A stretch of 64,000 nucleotides of DNA from Streptosporangiaceae bacterium (lineage in GTDB: Bacteria > Actinomycetota > Actinomycetes > Streptosporangiales > Streptosporangiaceae): assembly GCA_025934635.1 (NCBI GenBank), contig JAICWX010000003.1, forward strand, positions 8,999 through 72,998. Direction: 5' to 3'. Positions 14,774 to 23,695 of this stretch are shown piece by piece (the first letter of the stretch is position 1; every line of letters begins with the position of its first letter). Both the position numbers and the translations under genes were made by a program. Under the pieces are notes generated by a model. That model worked only from the letters and a program-made list of their open reading frames with translations, was not told where the DNA came from and searched no databases.

Positions 14774-16438
14774 CTAGCGAGGCGGGGCGGCGGGGCGGCG
14801 GGGGCCGAGGGTGATCACGTCCAGCTGGCCGGCCGCGTACTGCGAGCGGAGCAGGCGCTTGTCGTATTTGCCGACGCTGGTGCGCGGGATCGCGGCCGCG
14901 AACACCCAGCGCTCCGGCAGCCACCAGCGGGCGACCCGGCCGTCGAGCCAGTCCCGCAGGTCCTCCCCGGTAACGGCAGAACCAGGCGCCAGGGACACCA
15001 CCACGCAGGGCCGTTCGCCCCAGCGCTCGTCCGGGACGCCGATCACGGCCGCCTCGAGGACCCCGGGGTGCGCCGCGACCTCGGCCTCCAGCCCGATCGA
15101 GGAGATCCACTCGCCGCCGGACTTGACCGCGTCCTTGGCCCGGTCGGTCAGCCGGACGTAGCCGTCCGGGTCGAGGGTCCCGATGTCGCCGGTGCGGAGC
15201 CAGCCGTCACCGAACTTGCCCGGGTCCGCCTCGGACAGGTAGCTGGCCGCGATCCACGGGCCGCGCAGCTCCAGCTCGCCGATGCTGCGGCCGTCGTGCG
15301 GCACCGGCGCGCCGGTCTCCGGGTGGACCAGCCGCAGCTCCACCCCGGCCAGCACCCGGCCCTGGCTCAGCGCGTCCGCCAGGGCCGCCTCGCCCACCTG
15401 ACCGCGGCGCGGCCGGGCCAGCGTGACCAGCGGCGACGTCTCGGTCATGCCCCAGCCCTGGGTCAGCGGGATGTCGTACTCGTCGCGGAACGCCTGCATC
15501 AGCGACCGGGGCGTGGCCGAGCCGCCGACCACGATGCGGGTGATCGAGGAGACGTCCGCGTCCGGGTGCTCGCGCAGGTAGCGCAGCACGTCGATCCAGA
15601 TCGTGGGCACGCCGTTGACGAACGTGGGCCGTTCGGTCTCCATCAGCGGCACCAGCTGGTCTGGCTTGAGGAACCGGTGCGGCAGGATCAGGTCGCCGCC
15701 GCACCAGAAGATGGCGTGCGGGTAGCCCCAGGCGTTGGCGTGGAACATCGGGACCACGATCAGGCCGCGGTCGGCCGAGCTGAGCGCGACGGCGTTCGCC
15801 GTGCACAGCGACAGCGAGTGCAGGTAGATCGACCGGTGGCTGTAGGCGACGCCCTTCGGGACCCCGGTGGTGCCGGAGGTGAAGCAGATCGCGGCGGCGG
15901 TCCGCTCGTCCAGGTCGGGCCAGGCGAACTCGCCCGGCTGGGACCGGACCAGGTCGTCGTGGCGGTGGACGGCGACGCCGTCGACCTCGTCGTAGTCCGG
16001 CGCGGGCCGGCCGCGGACGATGACGGCGCGGACGGTCGGCATCCGGCCCAGGGCCGGGGCCAGGGCCGGGAGCAGGTCGGCGTCGGCCAGCAGCACCCGG
16101 TCCTGGGCCAGGTTGACGGTCTGCACCAGCTCGTCGGTGAACAGCCGGATGTTGGCGGTGTGCAGGACGGCGCCCATGGCCGGCACGGCCAGGTACGCCT
16201 CCAGGTGCTCGCGGTTGTTCCACAGGTAGGTGCCGACGCGGTCGTCGCCGTCGATGCCGAGGGAGCGCAGCGCGTGCGCCAGCTGCGCGGCGCCGGCCGC
16301 GATCTCCCCGTAGGAGACCCGGCTGACGGTCCGTTCGTCCTCCGCCGTCACGACCTCCCGCTCGCCGTGCCAGGCAGCGCCGTGCCGCAGGATCGAGGTC
16401 ACGGTGAGCGGTAGGTCGTCGCCCATGGTGCTCTTCAT
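14774..16438 (-). CDS. AMP-dependent acyl-CoA synthetase/ligase
   Basis: Adenylates a carboxylic acid and joins it to CoA; 554 residues, the usual length. The phosphate-binding loop is FTSGTTGVPKGVAYSH (about 180-195), followed by GWGMTE, the motif WLRTGDIGTLDPDGY and the hinge/C-terminal lysine region RTSVGKYDKRLLR. Start ATG 16438 follows GGAGAGG. It lies 16 bases after the alpha/beta hydrolase gene in the same operon. It resembles medium/long-chain fatty acyl-CoA ligases. The two-gene operon starts at a promoter region with two adjacent proposed GntR sites. Confidence 0.92.
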   Translation of the reverse strand: MKSTMGDDLPLTVTSILRHGAAWHGEREVVTAEDERTVSRVSYGEIAAGAAQLAHALRSLGIDGDDRVGTYLWNNREHLEAYLAVPAMGAVLHTANIRLFTDELVQTVNLAQDRVLLADADLLPALAPALGRMPTVRAVIVRGRPAPDYDEVDGVAVHRHDDLVRSQPGEFAWPDLDERTAAAICFTSGTTGVPKGVAYSHRSIYLHSLSLCTANAVALSSADRGLIVVPMFHANAWGYPHAIFWCGGDLILPHRFLKPDQLVPLMETERPTFVNGVPTIWIDVLRYLREHPDADVSSITRIVVGGSATPRSLMQAFRDEYDIPLTQGWGMTETSPLVTLARPRRGQVGEAALADALSQGRVLAGVELRLVHPETGAPVPHDGRSIGELELRGPWIAASYLSEADPGKFGDGWLRTGDIGTLDPDGYVRLTDRAKDAVKSGGEWISSIGLEAEVAAHPGVLEAAVIGVPDERWGERPCVVVSLAPGSAVTGEDLRDWLDGRVARWWLPERWVFAAAIPRTSVGKYDKRLLRSQYAAGQLDVITLGPRRPAAPPR

Positions 16439-16454
16439 GACGCCTCTCCAAGCC

Positions 16455-17585
16455 TCAGCCGCGCCGGGGCGCGATCCAGTCCGCGATCGCGGACGCCACC
16501 TCGTCACGCCCGTCGGGCCGGTCGCGGAAGTAGTGCTCGCCCTTGATGTCGAGCCGGGTCTTGTCCGGCGCCGCGATCTGCGCGTAGATGGTGTCCGCGT
16601 CGCTGGGGAAGACGCCGGAGTCGGCGGTGGCCTGGATGACCAGGGCGGGGACCCTCAGCTGGGACAGGTGCAGCTCGCTGCGGGCCTGCGAGGTCTCCAG
16701 GCTCCACATCGAGAGCCAGCTGCGCAGGGTGTTGACGGCGCCGACGCCGGTGACGCCGCGGTTAGCCGCCTTCGGGTCGCCCCGGTAGCAGTACGGGACC
16801 GGGCGGTCCGAGGGGTCCAGCGTGGCGTCCACGAAGCGCAGGTCGGCCCAGGTGCGGGGGAGCAGGAACAGCCGGTCGGGCACGCCCGCCGCGTTCAGCC
16901 GGGCCAGCTCGGCCCTGGCCCAGTCGGTGACCCGCTGGTTGCGGGCCCGCTGCCCCGCGCGGTAGCGCCGGACGAACTCCTCCTCGAACGGCGCCTCGCG
17001 GCCGGCCGCGTACATGTCGAGCTCGGGGTCGACCGAGGTGGGGTCGGTCTCGTCGGTGACCGACGGGTCGAGCCAGCCGGTCAGCACCTCGGGCCGGCCC
17101 GGGTGGGCGGCCAGGCTGACGTAGAGATCGCCCGCCGGGAGCTGGTGCACCTCACGCAACAGCGGGATACCGAACGAGCTGGTGATCACGTCACCCTGAC
17201 ACTGCGCGTGGTAAGCCGCCATGAGCGATCCCCCGCCCGAGTTACCGAGCAGGACGACCGTCTCGGCGCCGTGGGCGCGGAGCCAGGCCACCCCCTGGCC
17301 GATGTCGACGAGCGCGCGGTCGAGGGCGAAGAAATGATCGGCGCCGCGGAACCGGGTGTTCCAGCCGAGGAAGCCGTAGCCGCGCTGCGCCATCAGCGCG
17401 GACAGGTAGTGCTCGGCGAAGTCCACGTTGTAGTGGGCGGCGATGAGCGCGACCTTCGGCATCGCCCCGGCGGGCCGGGTGTAGAAGCCCTGCAACGGGT
17501 AGCCGCCCGCGCCGGCCCGGGTCACCCCGGGCGCCTCCATCGTGACGATGTCCCGCTCGACGCCCGCCGGCAGGCCTTCTTGCAT
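16455..17585 (-). CDS. Alpha/beta hydrolase
   Basis: Serine hydrolase, 376 residues from ATG 17585, which has an AGAGGGG site. The nucleophile elbow is LLGNSGGGS (GxSxG, about residue 145) and the catalytic histidine is probably in KGEHYFRD near the C-terminus. An inserted lid region of about 100 residues (about 205-305) is acidic and charged. No signal peptide. It is the first gene of an operon with the acyl-CoA ligase, which suggests that an ester or amide is hydrolysed to an acid that the ligase then activates. The family call is firm; the substrate is inference. Confidence 0.85.
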   Translation of the reverse strand: MQEGLPAGVERDIVTMEAPGVTRAGAGGYPLQGFYTRPAGAMPKVALIAAHYNVDFAEHYLSALMAQRGYGFLGWNTRFRGADHFFALDRALVDIGQGVAWLRAHGAETVVLLGNSGGGSLMAAYHAQCQGDVITSSFGIPLLREVHQLPAGDLYVSLAAHPGRPEVLTGWLDPSVTDETDPTSVDPELDMYAAGREAPFEEEFVRRYRAGQRARNQRVTDWARAELARLNAAGVPDRLFLLPRTWADLRFVDATLDPSDRPVPYCYRGDPKAANRGVTGVGAVNTLRSWLSMWSLETSQARSELHLSQLRVPALVIQATADSGVFPSDADTIYAQIAAPDKTRLDIKGEHYFRDRPDGRDEVASAIADWIAPRRG

Positions 17586-17667
17586 GTCGCGTTCCCCTCT
17601 GTGTTCCAGGGCTGGGCCGTGTTTCCCGGGCCGGCCGTCCCGGCCGATGGTAAGCCTCTCCCCCGGA

Positions 17668-17677
17668 CTGTATGCAA
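17668..17677. promoter_or_regulatory. Proposed GntR operator 3 (CTGTATGCAA)
   Basis: Matches the TGTATGCAA core. It is one of a tandem pair upstream of the hydrolase start. Confidence 0.55.
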
Positions 17678-17684
17678 GACCTAA

Positions 17685-17694
17685 ATGTATGCAA
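17685..17694. promoter_or_regulatory. Proposed GntR operator 4 (ATGTATGCAA)
   Basis: Matches the TGTATGCAA core. Second of the tandem pair. Confidence 0.55.
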
Positions 17695-17850
17695 AGTGCG
17701 GTAGGCCCGTAGCGATCGAGACTAGCTCCGCTCAAAACCCCGGAGCGTCCATAGATTCGCATATCCAGCACCTATAAGTGCATAGTCAGGTGACGATCCA
17801 CGGTTTCTGTCCAATCTGATGCTTGACTGATGAAGATCGTAAGTCCTAGA

Positions 17851-17860
17851 TTGCATACAT
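17851..17860. promoter_or_regulatory. Proposed GntR operator 5 (TTGCATACAT)
   Basis: Matches 9 of 10 bases of operator 2, in the same orientation as that site. It lies 72 bases before the transporter start. Confidence 0.55.
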
Positions 17861-17931
17861 TCCTCCGGACCGCGACGATCCGGAGCCCCGGGTCCCGGTG
17901 GCCCGGCATGTCACGCGGAGGTGACGCTGAG

Positions 17932-19872
17932 GTGACCCCGGCCGCCCTGCCCACACAGGCCCAGGTATCCCCGGTGCCCCGGATGGAGGGCACCGCGGGC
18001 TGGAGCATGTGGCTCGGGGTGCTGCGCGGCCCGCTGGTGATCGCGGTCCTGTTCGCGATCGTGCTCGCCGTCGGGTCCAGCTTCGACATCTACGTGGCGG
18101 GCAGCATCGCCATCTACGGCCTGGCCTCGGCCGGCCAGGGCTGGCTGATGGGCCGGGCCGGGCAGGTGTCGCTCGGCGGCGGCGCGCTGTTCGCCGTGGG
18201 CGCCTTCGCGGCCGCGTTCACCACCCAGGTGCACAGCCTGACCGCCTTCCCGCTGCCGCTGATCGCGGCCGGCCTGGCCGGCGCGGTGACCGGCGCCATC
18301 GTGGCCGTGCCGGGGCTGCGCTTCCGCGGGGTCTACCTGCTGCTCGCGACCCTGGCCCTGCTGTACGTGGTGCAGTTCGCCGGCGAGCGGCTGCAGCAGG
18401 GGAACCCCGATTACCTGGCGGGCATCAGCATGAACCCGGGCCCTGGCTCGTCGCTGATGAATCCCGGCCGGGCGGCCAGCGTGACCGCCGCGGTGGTGCT
18501 CGTCATCGGGCTCATCCTCATCGAGCGGCTCTACCGGACCCAGGCCGGGCGCGAGTGGGCCTCGGTCAAGGAGAACGAGATCGCCTCGGCCGCCATGGGC
18601 ATCCGGGTCCAGCGCCGCAAGATCCAGGCCTTCGTGGGCAGCTCGGTCGTCACCGCGGTGGCCGGCGGCCTGTTCGCCTACTACATCGGGCTGGTCGCCT
18701 ACACCGCGTTCGACCTGAACCTGACGCTGCAGCTGGTGGTGATGGTCTTCGTCGGCGGCGCCGCGGCCGCGATCGGCCCGGTCATCGGGGCCGCCATCGT
18801 CACCCTGCTCCCGTACTTCCTCAACGACACCGTCGGCCACCTGGCCCCGGCGGGCTGGTACCAGCAGAACGGCCCGTTCCTCGAGCAGATCATCTACGGC
18901 CTCGCGCTGGCGTTCATCCTCCTCTACGCCCGCAGCGGCCTGGCCGGCCTGCGCACCGTGGCCCGGCGCCTGCTCCGCCGGCGCCGGGCCATGGGCCAAA
19001 CCGGTGCCGAGACCGCCACGGCCGACCACCAGCCGGCCAGCGTGGAGGTCCCGGCCGCCGCTGCGCCCCCGCCGGAAGCACGGACCGGCCAAACGCGGGT
19101 CACGGGCGCATCCGCGGCCGCGCCCCTCCCGGCAGCACCATCGTCCGCGCTGCTGACCGTCTCCGCGCTGACCGTGCGCTATGCCGGGGCCGGGGCGGCC
19201 GTCGCCGACGTCAGCCTGGACGTGCGCGACGGGGTCATCCTCGGCATCCTGGGCCGCAACGGGGCGGGCAAGTCGACGCTGCTGAAGTCGATCGGCGGCT
19301 TCCCGCCCGGGGACCGGGTCCGGCTCTCCGGGACCGCCCGGATCGGCGCGACCGAGCTCACCGGGCACTCCCCGGAGTACTGCACCCGGCACGGCGTGGT
19401 CCTGGTGCCCGAGCAGGGCAAGGTGTTCCCGGCGCTGACCGTCCGCGAGCACTTCGCGCTGGCGGGCGCGCGCGGCCGGACCGCGGTCGAGACGCTCCGG
19501 CAGGCGGGCCTGACCATGCTGGAGAAGCGGCTCGATAACTACGCCGCCAGCCTGAGCGGCGGCGAGCGCCAGTTCCTGGCCCTCGGCGTGGCCGTGCTCC
19601 GGCAGCCGAAGCTGCTGCTGGTGGACGAGATGTCGCTGGGCCTGGCGCCGATCGCGGTGGCCGAGGTCGGGCAGGCCATCTTGAAGATCCGGGCCGCCAC
19701 CGGCTGCGCGGTCATCCTGGTCGAGCAGAACGCGCAGGTGGCCGCGTCCATCGCCGACGAGCTGGCGGTCCTGGAACACGGCCGGGTGATGTGGCGCGGG
19801 CTGCCGCCGGACCTGCCCGCCGACGCGCTCGAGACCGCCTACTTCGGCCAGGTCCGGAGGGCGCAATCGTGA
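17932..19872 (+). CDS. Fused branched-chain-type ABC permease and ATPase (LivM-LivF fusion)
   Basis: One 646-residue polypeptide. The N-terminal half (about 25-335) is a LivM-like permease with about nine hydrophobic helices and the family region GAVTGAIVAVPGLRFRGVY. A Pro/Ala-rich linker (about 350-405) leads to a LivF-like ATPase: Walker A GRNGAGKST (about 441-449), signature LSGGERQFLALG (about 540) and Walker B LLLVDEMSLGLAP (about 560). The GTG at 17932 was chosen because GGAGGTGA lies 7 bases upstream; the ATGs at 17908 and 17830 have no such site. The usual system encodes these as two proteins. The stop overlaps the next gene's start by four bases. Confidence 0.88.
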   Translation: MTPAALPTQAQVSPVPRMEGTAGWSMWLGVLRGPLVIAVLFAIVLAVGSSFDIYVAGSIAIYGLASAGQGWLMGRAGQVSLGGGALFAVGAFAAAFTTQVHSLTAFPLPLIAAGLAGAVTGAIVAVPGLRFRGVYLLLATLALLYVVQFAGERLQQGNPDYLAGISMNPGPGSSLMNPGRAASVTAAVVLVIGLILIERLYRTQAGREWASVKENEIASAAMGIRVQRRKIQAFVGSSVVTAVAGGLFAYYIGLVAYTAFDLNLTLQLVVMVFVGGAAAAIGPVIGAAIVTLLPYFLNDTVGHLAPAGWYQQNGPFLEQIIYGLALAFILLYARSGLAGLRTVARRLLRRRRAMGQTGAETATADHQPASVEVPAAAAPPPEARTGQTRVTGASAAAPLPAAPSSALLTVSALTVRYAGAGAAVADVSLDVRDGVILGILGRNGAGKSTLLKSIGGFPPGDRVRLSGTARIGATELTGHSPEYCTRHGVVLVPEQGKVFPALTVREHFALAGARGRTAVETLRQAGLTMLEKRLDNYAASLSGGERQFLALGVAVLRQPKLLLVDEMSLGLAPIAVAEVGQAILKIRAATGCAVILVEQNAQVAASIADELAVLEHGRVMWRGLPPDLPADALETAYFGQVRRAQS

Positions 19873-20588
19873 CCGCCGAGCTGGAGATCGACGACCTCGC
19901 CGTCCGCTTCGGCGGCCTGCACGCGCTCGACGGCATCGCCGTCGGCGTCGAGGAGGGCAGCACCCTCGGCATCATCGGGCCGAACGGGGCCGGCAAGACG
20001 ACCCTGCTCAACGCGGTGTGCGGGCTGGTCCGGCCGTCCCGCGGCGAGGTGCGCTTCCGCGGCCAGACGCTGACCGGCCGCAAGGGCGAGCAGATCGCGG
20101 CGCTGGGCGTGGCCCGCACGTTCCAGCTGGCCGAGGGGTTCGGCGACTTCACCGTCTGGGATTACGTCCGGCTCGGGATGGCCGCGGCCGGCGGGCGGGC
20201 CAGCACCGACTCCAGCGCCAGCGCGAAATGCGTGGCGTCGCTGGAGGTGATCGGGCTGTGGGCGGAGCGCGGCCGGCTGCTGCGGTCGCTGCCCTACGGG
20301 CTGCGCAAGCTGGTGGACGTCGGCCGCGCCACCGTCAGCGAACCGCACCTGCTGCTCCTGGACGAGCCGACCTCCGGCCTGTCCGCGCAGGAGCGCGCCG
20401 ACATGGTCATTCACCTGCGGACGCTCAAGGAGACCATCCGCACGATGCTCATCGTCGACCACGACGTGGGCTTCATCTCGGCCGTGTCCGACCAGCTCTA
20501 CGCCATCGCTTACGGCAAGCCGCTCACGCAGGGGCCGCCTGAACATGTCCTCCGTCATCCCGGCGTCATCGCCGCCTACATGGGTTAG
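19869..20588 (+). CDS. livG: Branched-chain-type ABC transporter ATP-binding protein (LivG)
   Basis: Second ATPase of the importer, 239 residues. Walker A GPNGAGKTT, Walker B LLLLDEPTSGLS and D-loop are clear. The signature is unusual, SLPYGLRKL instead of the typical LSYG or LSGG. GTG 19869 overlaps the preceding stop in a GTGA arrangement, so it is translationally coupled. It would pair with the LivF half of the fusion protein to make a heterodimeric motor. Confidence 0.9.
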   Translation: MTAELEIDDLAVRFGGLHALDGIAVGVEEGSTLGIIGPNGAGKTTLLNAVCGLVRPSRGEVRFRGQTLTGRKGEQIAALGVARTFQLAEGFGDFTVWDYVRLGMAAAGGRASTDSSASAKCVASLEVIGLWAERGRLLRSLPYGLRKLVDVGRATVSEPHLLLLDEPTSGLSAQERADMVIHLRTLKETIRTMLIVDHDVGFISAVSDQLYAIAYGKPLTQGPPEHVLRHPGVIAAYMG

Positions 20589-20599
20589 AGGTATCGCAG

Positions 20600-21844
20600 A
20601 TGAAAGTCCAGTACAGACGTTACGGGGCCCCGGTGGCCCTCGCGTCGGTCGTCCTGCTCGCCGCCGCCTGCTCGAGCTCGGGCTCCTCCGGCGCCTCCTC
20701 CGGCACCGGGGGCGGCGGCTCCGGCGGAAGCAAGGCGCCCTACAACATCGGCCTGGCCGCGGGCGTCACCGGTCCGGCCGCGGCCATCGTCAAGGGCGAG
20801 ATCGAGGGCATCAAGGCCGCCTTCAGCCAGGTCAACGCCAAGGGCGGCATCGACGGGCGCAAGCTCGACCTGGTCACCAGCGACACCCAGAACGTCGCTA
20901 CTACCGCGGTCGCGGCGCTGACCAAGCTGGCCACCGAGAACAACGTCATCGCCAGCTTCGGCGACGTCCTCGCCAACAACTGCCAGGCCCAGGTGCCGGT
21001 GGCCAAGGCGCGCAAGATCGCGCTGCTGTGCGGCACCGTCGACCCGGCCCAGCTGCAGCCGGTGGAGCCCTACATCTACACCGAGTACGGCTCGGAGGTC
21101 ACCGAGGCCGACGCCTTCGTCTCGATCATCAAGGACCAGCCGCTGAACCTGGCCCACCCCAAGGTGGCCATGGTCTACGTGCAGTCCTCGAGCACCGTGC
21201 CGATGTTCAACGCGATCGCCGCCAAGATCAAGGCGGACGGCGGCCAGGTCGTCCTCAACGACCCGATCCAGGCCCAGCTCAACCTGTCGGTGGACGCCAG
21301 CAAGGTGACCTCCAGCGGCGCGAACGTGGTCGTCGAGCAGATCATCCCGCAGCAGCTCCAGTCGCTGGCGCAGGCGCTGTCCAACTCGGGCTCCAAGGTG
21401 CCGGTCATCGCCGAGGCGACCACGGCGTCCTACCAGCAGCTGGTCCTGCTGAAGAACCCGAACATCTACGAGCTGTCGCTGAACCCGTTCGTCGACCCCG
21501 CCTCGTCCGAGTCCGCGGTCAAGGACTACGTGGCCGCGCTCCAGCAGCAGGGCATCAGCGGCGTCGCCAACATCAACGGGCAGTCCATCGCGATCACCTA
21601 CGCCGCGGCCTGGTCCATCATCGACGCGCTCAGGTCCTGCGGCGCCTCGTGCACCAACGACCAGGTCAACAGCGCCCTGGAGAAGGTCTCGGTGAACCTG
21701 CCGGGGATCAACACGGACTACTCCTACACCGCCAGCCGGCACTACCCGCAGACCACGTTCCAGCTCTACCAGTACTCCACGAGCAAGAACGACGCCGTGC
21801 AGCTGCGCGACGACGTGCCGTCGAACCCCATCCCCGCTGGCTAA
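20600..21844 (+). CDS. ABC transporter substrate-binding lipoprotein, branched-chain amino acid family
   Basis: Extracytoplasmic binding protein of the importer, 414 residues. A signal peptide ends in the lipobox LAAAC (C24 would carry the lipid), followed by a Ser/Gly-rich tether to about residue 45 and a two-lobed type I periplasmic-binding fold (GPAAAIVKGEIEGIKAAFSQVNAKGGIDGR is the typical first-lobe region). LivJ relatives bind branched-chain amino acids, amides, urea or aromatic acids. With acyl-CoA ligases and CoA-transferases around it, an organic acid ligand is more likely than an amino acid, but that is inference. Confidence 0.9.
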   Translation: MKVQYRRYGAPVALASVVLLAAACSSSGSSGASSGTGGGGSGGSKAPYNIGLAAGVTGPAAAIVKGEIEGIKAAFSQVNAKGGIDGRKLDLVTSDTQNVATTAVAALTKLATENNVIASFGDVLANNCQAQVPVAKARKIALLCGTVDPAQLQPVEPYIYTEYGSEVTEADAFVSIIKDQPLNLAHPKVAMVYVQSSSTVPMFNAIAAKIKADGGQVVLNDPIQAQLNLSVDASKVTSSGANVVVEQIIPQQLQSLAQALSNSGSKVPVIAEATTASYQQLVLLKNPNIYELSLNPFVDPASSESAVKDYVAALQQQGISGVANINGQSIAITYAAAWSIIDALRSCGASCTNDQVNSALEKVSVNLPGINTDYSYTASRHYPQTTFQLYQYSTSKNDAVQLRDDVPSNPIPAG

Positions 21845-21853
21845 GGCAGGCTC

Positions 21854-22720
21854 ATGGCCCCGCTGATCCTCATCACCACGCTGACCCTGGGCGCGGTCTA
21901 CTCCCTCATCGGAGTCGGCTTCGTGGTCATGTTCCGGGCCACCGGGGTGCTGAGCTTCGCCCAGGGTGCCTTCTTCCTGCTGGCTTCGCTCATCTTCTAC
22001 AGCCTGACCAACGCCGGGCTGAGCCTGTGGATCGGCCTCATCGTGGCCACGATCGGTGTCGGACTGGCCGGGGCACTGTGTTACCTCACGGTGTTCCGGC
22101 CAGCCGGCTACAACCTGCTGTTCGTCTCGCTGGCCACGGTCGGCCTGGGCACCGCCATCGAGTCGGCCACCGCGCTGGGCTGGGGCTCCAACCTGTTCGA
22201 GCCGAAGCAGTTGCTGCCGGCCCACGCGCACCGGCTGCCCGGCAACATCCGCATCACCGACTCCCAGATCGTCACCATCGTGATGGCGATCATCTTGATC
22301 GTCCTGTTGTTCGCGCTGATCTACCGCACCCCGGTCGGGCTGCGGATGCGGGCCGTCGCCAACGACAGCTCGCTGGCCGCCTACGGCGGCGTCCGGGTCA
22401 CCCGGATCTCGGCCCTCGCCTGGGGGATCTCGGCCGCGGCGGCCGGCGCGGCCGGGGTCGGCTACACCCTCGGGACGGTGATCGACCCGTCCACGCTGCC
22501 CTCGCTCGGCATCGTGGTGTTCCCGGCCATCATCATCGGCGGCCTCGACTCGCTCGGCGGGGTGGCGGTCGGCTCGCTGGTGCTGGCCCTGGTCCAGACC
22601 GTGGTCTCGGTCTACGTGGGCAGCACCTGGCAGGACATCGTGGCCTACGGCCTGCTGCTCGCCCTGCTGTGGGTCCGGCCGACCGGGCTGTTCGGCTCCA
22701 AGAACCTGGTCCGGGTATGA
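21854..22720 (+). CDS. livH: Branched-chain-type ABC permease (LivH)
   Basis: Second permease of the importer, 288 residues with about eight hydrophobic helices. Family motifs include GVGFVVMFRATGVLSFAQG near the N-terminus and MRAVANDSSLAAYGGV in the EAA-like cytoplasmic loop. It starts 10 bases after the binding-protein gene and is the last gene of the transporter operon. It ends 11 bases from the convergent LysR gene. Confidence 0.9.
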   Translation: MAPLILITTLTLGAVYSLIGVGFVVMFRATGVLSFAQGAFFLLASLIFYSLTNAGLSLWIGLIVATIGVGLAGALCYLTVFRPAGYNLLFVSLATVGLGTAIESATALGWGSNLFEPKQLLPAHAHRLPGNIRITDSQIVTIVMAIILIVLLFALIYRTPVGLRMRAVANDSSLAAYGGVRVTRISALAWGISAAAAGAAGVGYTLGTVIDPSTLPSLGIVVFPAIIIGGLDSLGGVAVGSLVLALVQTVVSVYVGSTWQDIVAYGLLLALLWVRPTGLFGSKNLVRV

Positions 22721-22731
22721 GCCCAAGGACC

Positions 22732-23670
22732 CTACGGGGCGGCGAAGTACGAGCGGATCTCGCTGATCAGCTCGGTGTGGACTGGCGACAGGGTGCGGTT
22801 GCGCCGGTGCACCAGCCAGACCGGCGCGGCGATGTGCACGCCCTCGACGGCGATCTCGCGCAGCTCGCCCGCCTCCAGCTCGCGGCGCACGGCGCTGCGG
22901 AACAGGCAGGCCACCCCGACGCCGCTGGCCACCGCGGTCTTGATCGCCTCCGGGTGGCCGAACTCCATCACCACCCGGCGGGACGGCAGCCCCAGCGCCT
23001 CGAACTGGCTGTCAATCAGCATCCGGCGCAGCGACCCGGCCTGGGCCTCCACGAACGGCAGCGCGGCCAGCGCGGGCAGCGTCAGCAGCTGCTCGAGCTG
23101 GCCGAGCTGGCCGAGCTGGCCGGTGACCCCGCGCCGGGGGGCGACCAGCACCACCTCGTCGGCGCCGAGCTGCTCCGAGATCAGCGAGGGGAGCGCGGGC
23201 GGGCTCTGCACCGCCACCACCGACAGGTCATTGCGGCCCGCCATGGTGGCCTCCAGGGCGTGCTCGGCGTCGGTCACGTCGACCCGGATCCGCACGTCGG
23301 GATGGCGCCGGCCGAACGTGCTGAGCAGCGACGGGAGCTCGTAGCTGCCGGTGGACATGCTGGTGCCGATCACGATGGAGCCGCGCAGGCCGTCGGCCAG
23401 GCCCTGCAGCTCGCGGTCGAACTCCCGGGTGCGGCGGAGCAGGTCGGTGCACCACTCGTGGGCCAGCCGGCCCGCCTCGGTGAGCACCAGCCGCCGTCCC
23501 TCGCGCTCGAACAGCCGGGCCCCCAGCCGTCGCTCGAGGGACTGGATGTGCTCGGTCACCACCGGCTGCGCGACCTTCAGCTGGTCGGCGGCGCGGCTGA
23601 TCCCGCCCAGGGTGACCACGCAGTCGAAGACCTGCAGCTTCTGGAGGTTGATGCGGTCATCTATCGCCAC
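22732..23670 (-). CDS. LysR-family transcriptional regulator
   Basis: 312 residues: N-terminal winged helix (about 8-67: LQKLQVFDCVVTLGGISRAADQLKVAQPVVTEHI) and a periplasmic-binding-like effector domain (about 95-300). Start GTG 23670. Only 25 bases separate it from the divergent ligase gene at 23696, so it very probably controls that six-gene operon and itself. An LGQLGQLGQLEQLL repeat (about 23090-23125) lies in a loop of the effector domain. The co-inducer is probably a pathway intermediate. Confidence 0.92.
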   Translation of the reverse strand: MAIDDRINLQKLQVFDCVVTLGGISRAADQLKVAQPVVTEHIQSLERRLGARLFEREGRRLVLTEAGRLAHEWCTDLLRRTREFDRELQGLADGLRGSIVIGTSMSTGSYELPSLLSTFGRRHPDVRIRVDVTDAEHALEATMAGRNDLSVVAVQSPPALPSLISEQLGADEVVLVAPRRGVTGQLGQLGQLEQLLTLPALAALPFVEAQAGSLRRMLIDSQFEALGLPSRRVVMEFGHPEAIKTAVASGVGVACLFRSAVRRELEAGELREIAVEGVHIAAPVWLVHRRNRTLSPVHTELISEIRSYFAAP

Positions 23671-23695
23671 GTCACGAGGTTAGGTCGTCTGGAGC

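Larger units (their letters stand above)
17586..17931. promoter_or_regulatory. 346-bp divergent control region with three GntR-like sites
   Basis: Separates the hydrolase-ligase operon (-) from the transporter operon (+). It holds two tandem sites close to the hydrolase (17668-17677 and 17685-17694, 17 bases apart, same orientation) and one inverted site (17851-17860) on the transporter side. No convincing gene is present; the frame open from 17830 lacks homology before residue 30. Confidence 0.6.
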
